A DNA stretch of 7,592 bases. Source: an uncultured Verrucomicrobiales bacterium (lineage in GTDB: Bacteria; Verrucomicrobiota; Verrucomicrobiia; Verrucomicrobiales; Akkermansiaceae). Within the stretch, counting starts at the first letter, position 1. Every line of letters starts with the position of its first letter. This document shows, piece after piece, positions 6,247-7,592 of this stretch. The stretch is taken from contig CALBVA010000276.1 in NCBI GenBank assembly GCA_937969125.1, positions 1 to 7,592 of the forward strand, read 5' to 3'. The notes beneath the pieces are model-generated. The model was not told where the DNA came from, searched no databases, and saw only the letters and a program-made list of their open reading frames with translations. Made by a program: the position numbers and the translations under genes.

Positions 6247-7175
6247 TCAGGTAAACCTTCGACGTGGCCGATGTTCTTAACTGGCGCGAAGATCTCCTGC
6301 ACCTGCTTCAGCAGATCCTGATCGATTGGTTCGGCAAGCCACTTGGCCCACTTTTCAACATTCTTCGGATTTGCCGATCCTGCCACGGTGCTGGCGATGT
6401 AGTCATGACCGCAGGAGAACTGCAGGGCGAGCTGGGCAATATCGACGCCGTTGTCATCACAAAGTTTGGCGGCGGCACGAGCGGCGGCCTTGACTTCCTC
6501 CGGCTCCTTCAGCCAGACGGGAAGCTCAGCATTGGTGAGGAGGCGGGCGGAAAAGGGACCTGCGTTGATCGCTCCGAGGCCTTTCTTTTCAAGACGCGGG
6601 AGGAGATTGTCCGCGAAGGCCGTATTTTGAAGGGTGTATTGATTGTAAGAAAGGACGCAGTCGATGTCGTCCTCCACGTGGTCCAGCACGGTGTTGAAGC
6701 AAGCCATGGGGTAGCAAGAGAACCCGATCGCGCGGACCTTACCTTCAGCTTTCGCCTTCACAAGAGCTGGGATGGTCTCTTCCCAGATCTGGGGGAGTTT
6801 CACAAACTCGACATCGTGAAGGAGAATGAGATCGAGGTAATCCGTTCCCATACGATGCATCGAAATTTCCAGCGACTCATCAACCCGCTTGGCCGAAAAA
6901 TCGAAATGGCTATTGGTGTAGCGACCGAGCTTGGTGCCGAGAATGTATTTGCTGCGATCAATTCCTTTCAAGGCCTGGCCCAGCATCACTTCCGACATCC
7001 CTCGTCCGTAGTAAGGCGAGGTATCGATGAAGTTCATGCCGAGATCGATCGCGGTGTGCACGGCTCCGAAGGCTTCATTGAGGTCAATGGCCCGAAATTC
7101 CGCACCGAGTGAGGAGGCTCCAAAGGAGAGGATGGGGAGTTCGAGGCCGGACTTGCCGAGGGGACGTGTTTCCAT
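6237..7175 (-). CDS. Aldo/keto reductase, L-galactose (or L-fucose) dehydrogenase type
   Basis: The 312-residue product is an aldo/keto reductase with the full catalytic tetrad: Asp51 and Tyr56 in FIDTSPYYG, Lys82 in GTKLG, His120 in LILLHD. Several stretches closely recall plant L-galactose dehydrogenase: FGASSLGAEF, NFIDTSPYYG..MSE.MLG, FDFSAKRV..SLE, DYLDLI..HDVEF and a C-terminal FAPVKN. Enzymes of this group oxidise the C1 of L-galactose or L-fucose with NAD(P)+ to the aldonolactone in the cytoplasm. With an L-galactonate dehydrogenase-like gene and uxaE downstream, L-galactose is the better guess; L-fucose remains possible because the two sugars differ only at C6. ATG 7175 gives the normal family start METRPLGKSGLELP. 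There is no Shine-Dalgarno sequence, and a candidate operator lies about 76 bases upstream. Confidence 0.85.
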   Translation of the reverse strand: METRPLGKSGLELPILSFGASSLGAEFRAIDLNEAFGAVHTAIDLGMNFIDTSPYYGRGMSEVMLGQALKGIDRSKYILGTKLGRYTNSHFDFSAKRVDESLEISMHRMGTDYLDLILLHDVEFVKLPQIWEETIPALVKAKAEGKVRAIGFSCYPMACFNTVLDHVEDDIDCVLSYNQYTLQNTAFADNLLPRLEKKGLGAINAGPFSARLLTNAELPVWLKEPEEVKAAARAAAKLCDDNGVDIAQLALQFSCGHDYIASTVAGSANPKNVEKWAKWLAEPIDQDLLKQVQEIFAPVKNIGHVEGLPENN

Positions 7176-7243
7176 GGGGTCGATAAGGTTGCTATTGATG
7201 AGATTTTTCGGAGCAATGCCTGCCCGCTCCGGTGTTGGGGCGA

Positions 7244-7256
7244 ATTTGTCTGACTG
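7244..7256. promoter_or_regulatory. Candidate operator upstream of the aldo/keto reductase gene
   Basis: ATTTGTCTGACTG matches the motif upstream of uxaE at 11 of 13 positions and is centred about 76 bases from the reductase start, against 71 for uxaE. It is less palindromic (TGTC-T-GACT). It lies just beyond the stop codon of the stop-free stretch 7444-7262. The match could be chance; the similar distance makes a shared regulator site plausible. Confidence 0.3.
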
Positions 7257-7261
7257 ATTTT

Positions 7262-7444
7262 TTATGAAAAGGAAAAAGAGGGAAGCGGGCCGAGGCTATA
7301 TATTCGCTCTTTCTCTGCCCGGGCGCCCCCTTGCTCGACCTCGCCGGTCTCTTCGAGGATCAGTTCGTAGAGTTTCTGAAGCTGCGTTAGCGAGAATTGC
7401 CCAATACAATTCTGAGGTGTAATTTTGAAACTAAGGCGTTGTTG
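7262..7444 (-). other. Stop-free stretch in frame after the isomerase stop; possible gene remnant
   Basis: The 269-base gap 7176-7444 contains no ATG-started minus-strand gene, but the frame of the isomerase stays open for 60 further codons after its TAA. The stretch reads FSLTQLQKLYELILEE near its middle, then turns to charged and Ser/Pro-rich sequence before TAA at 7264-7262. The first part resembles the opening of the winged-helix domain of NrtR/Nudix regulators (FTLxQLQxLYExIL), a weak match from memory. It may be a decayed gene, a small protein with a non-ATG start, or chance. The facing ATG 7264 on the plus strand gives only an Arg-rich shadow peptide. Confidence 0.25.
7393..7413. repeat. 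Perfect inverted repeat downstream of the isomerase gene
   Basis: AGAATTG (7393-7399) and CAATTCT (7407-7413) are exact reverse complements around a seven-base spacer. The site starts 31 bases beyond the isomerase stop codon. No T-tract follows on the minus strand, so it is not a standard terminator; it could be a protein-binding site or an mRNA hairpin. Confidence 0.35.
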
Positions 7445-7592
7445 TTAGGCAAGGGCAGCCTTAATCGCCTTGATTTCCTCGGCCGCGCAGGTCTGCGGAT
7501 CCGGCTTCGGGAAGACTTCAGCCGAGAGATATCCACTGTATCCGACAGTCTTGAGTGCCTCGATAATGGGCTTCGGATCGCTGTGCCCCATG
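7445..7592 (-). CDS. Sugar phosphate isomerase/epimerase-like protein, C-terminal end (5' truncated)
   Basis: The minus-strand frame is open from the window edge to TAA at 7447-7445 and shows the last 48 complete residues. GHSDPKPIIEALKTVGYSGY followed by LSAEVFPKPDP is typical of the end of xylose-isomerase-like TIM-barrel proteins (COG1082, IolE/AP-endonuclease-2 family): an aspartate after GH, a helix, then a strand carrying the metal-binding Glu in the SAEVFP segment. Members isomerise or epimerise sugars and sugar acids in the cytoplasm, but specificity cannot be judged from the tail. It lies upstream of the reductase on the same strand, 269 bases away, so it may belong to the same catabolic cluster. 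Confidence 0.75.
   Translation of the reverse strand, partial: MGHSDPKPIIEALKTVGYSGYLSAEVFPKPDPQTCAAEEIKAIKAALA

Noticed and set aside
6264..7112. 282-codon plus-strand open frame opposite the aldo/keto reductase
   Set aside because: The minus strand shows the complete catalytic tetrad and family length; the plus frame has no recognisable domain.

Overview
The window looks like a chromosomal segment of a Verrucomicrobiota bacterium (Verrucomicrobiae type). Grounds: a sigma-factor tail of the 'LTFAEIGKLL..NTAASRYRYAL' kind with an overlapping membrane-anchored anti-sigma-like partner, a PurD with family-variant motifs, a UxaE-type epimerase, and start codons that lack Shine-Dalgarno sequences. 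This taxonomic guess rests on gene style and memory, not on a search.

Layout. Bases 1-1318 (+) hold the 3' end of an ECF-type sigma factor gene, an overlapping gene for a single-pass membrane protein (probable anti-sigma factor) and a secreted PDZ-domain protein; spacing suggests one operon. Bases 1319-1597 are non-coding, with two hairpins ahead of purD. Bases 1598-2851 (+) encode phosphoribosylamine-glycine ligase (PurD). Bases 2852-3145 have no convincing gene but carry a clear intrinsic terminator for the convergent minus-strand gene.

Bases 3146-7592 (mostly -) form a sugar-catabolism cluster. In transcription order it holds a truncated sugar-phosphate isomerase/epimerase-like gene, an aldo/keto reductase of the L-galactose/L-fucose dehydrogenase type, a remnant of an ORF6N-domain (phage antirepressor-like) gene, a zinc-type medium-chain dehydrogenase resembling L-galactonate 5-dehydrogenase, and UxaE (tagaturonate-fructuronate epimerase family). 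An uncharacterised three-helix membrane protein gene lies on the opposite strand between the last two.

These activities fit one another as a proposed L-galactose route: L-galactose to L-galactonolactone (aldo/keto reductase), hydrolysis to L-galactonate (no lactonase visible here), oxidation to D-tagaturonate (dehydrogenase), epimerisation to D-fructuronate (UxaE), then the usual UxuB/UxuA steps to 2-keto-3-deoxygluconate outside the window. L-galactose is a constituent of red-algal galactans, so a marine or algal-polysaccharide lifestyle is plausible. A near-palindromic motif, TTTGTC(C/T)GAC, lies at almost the same distance upstream of uxaE and of the reductase gene and may be a shared operator. 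The pathway assignment is inference from family membership and gene proximity.
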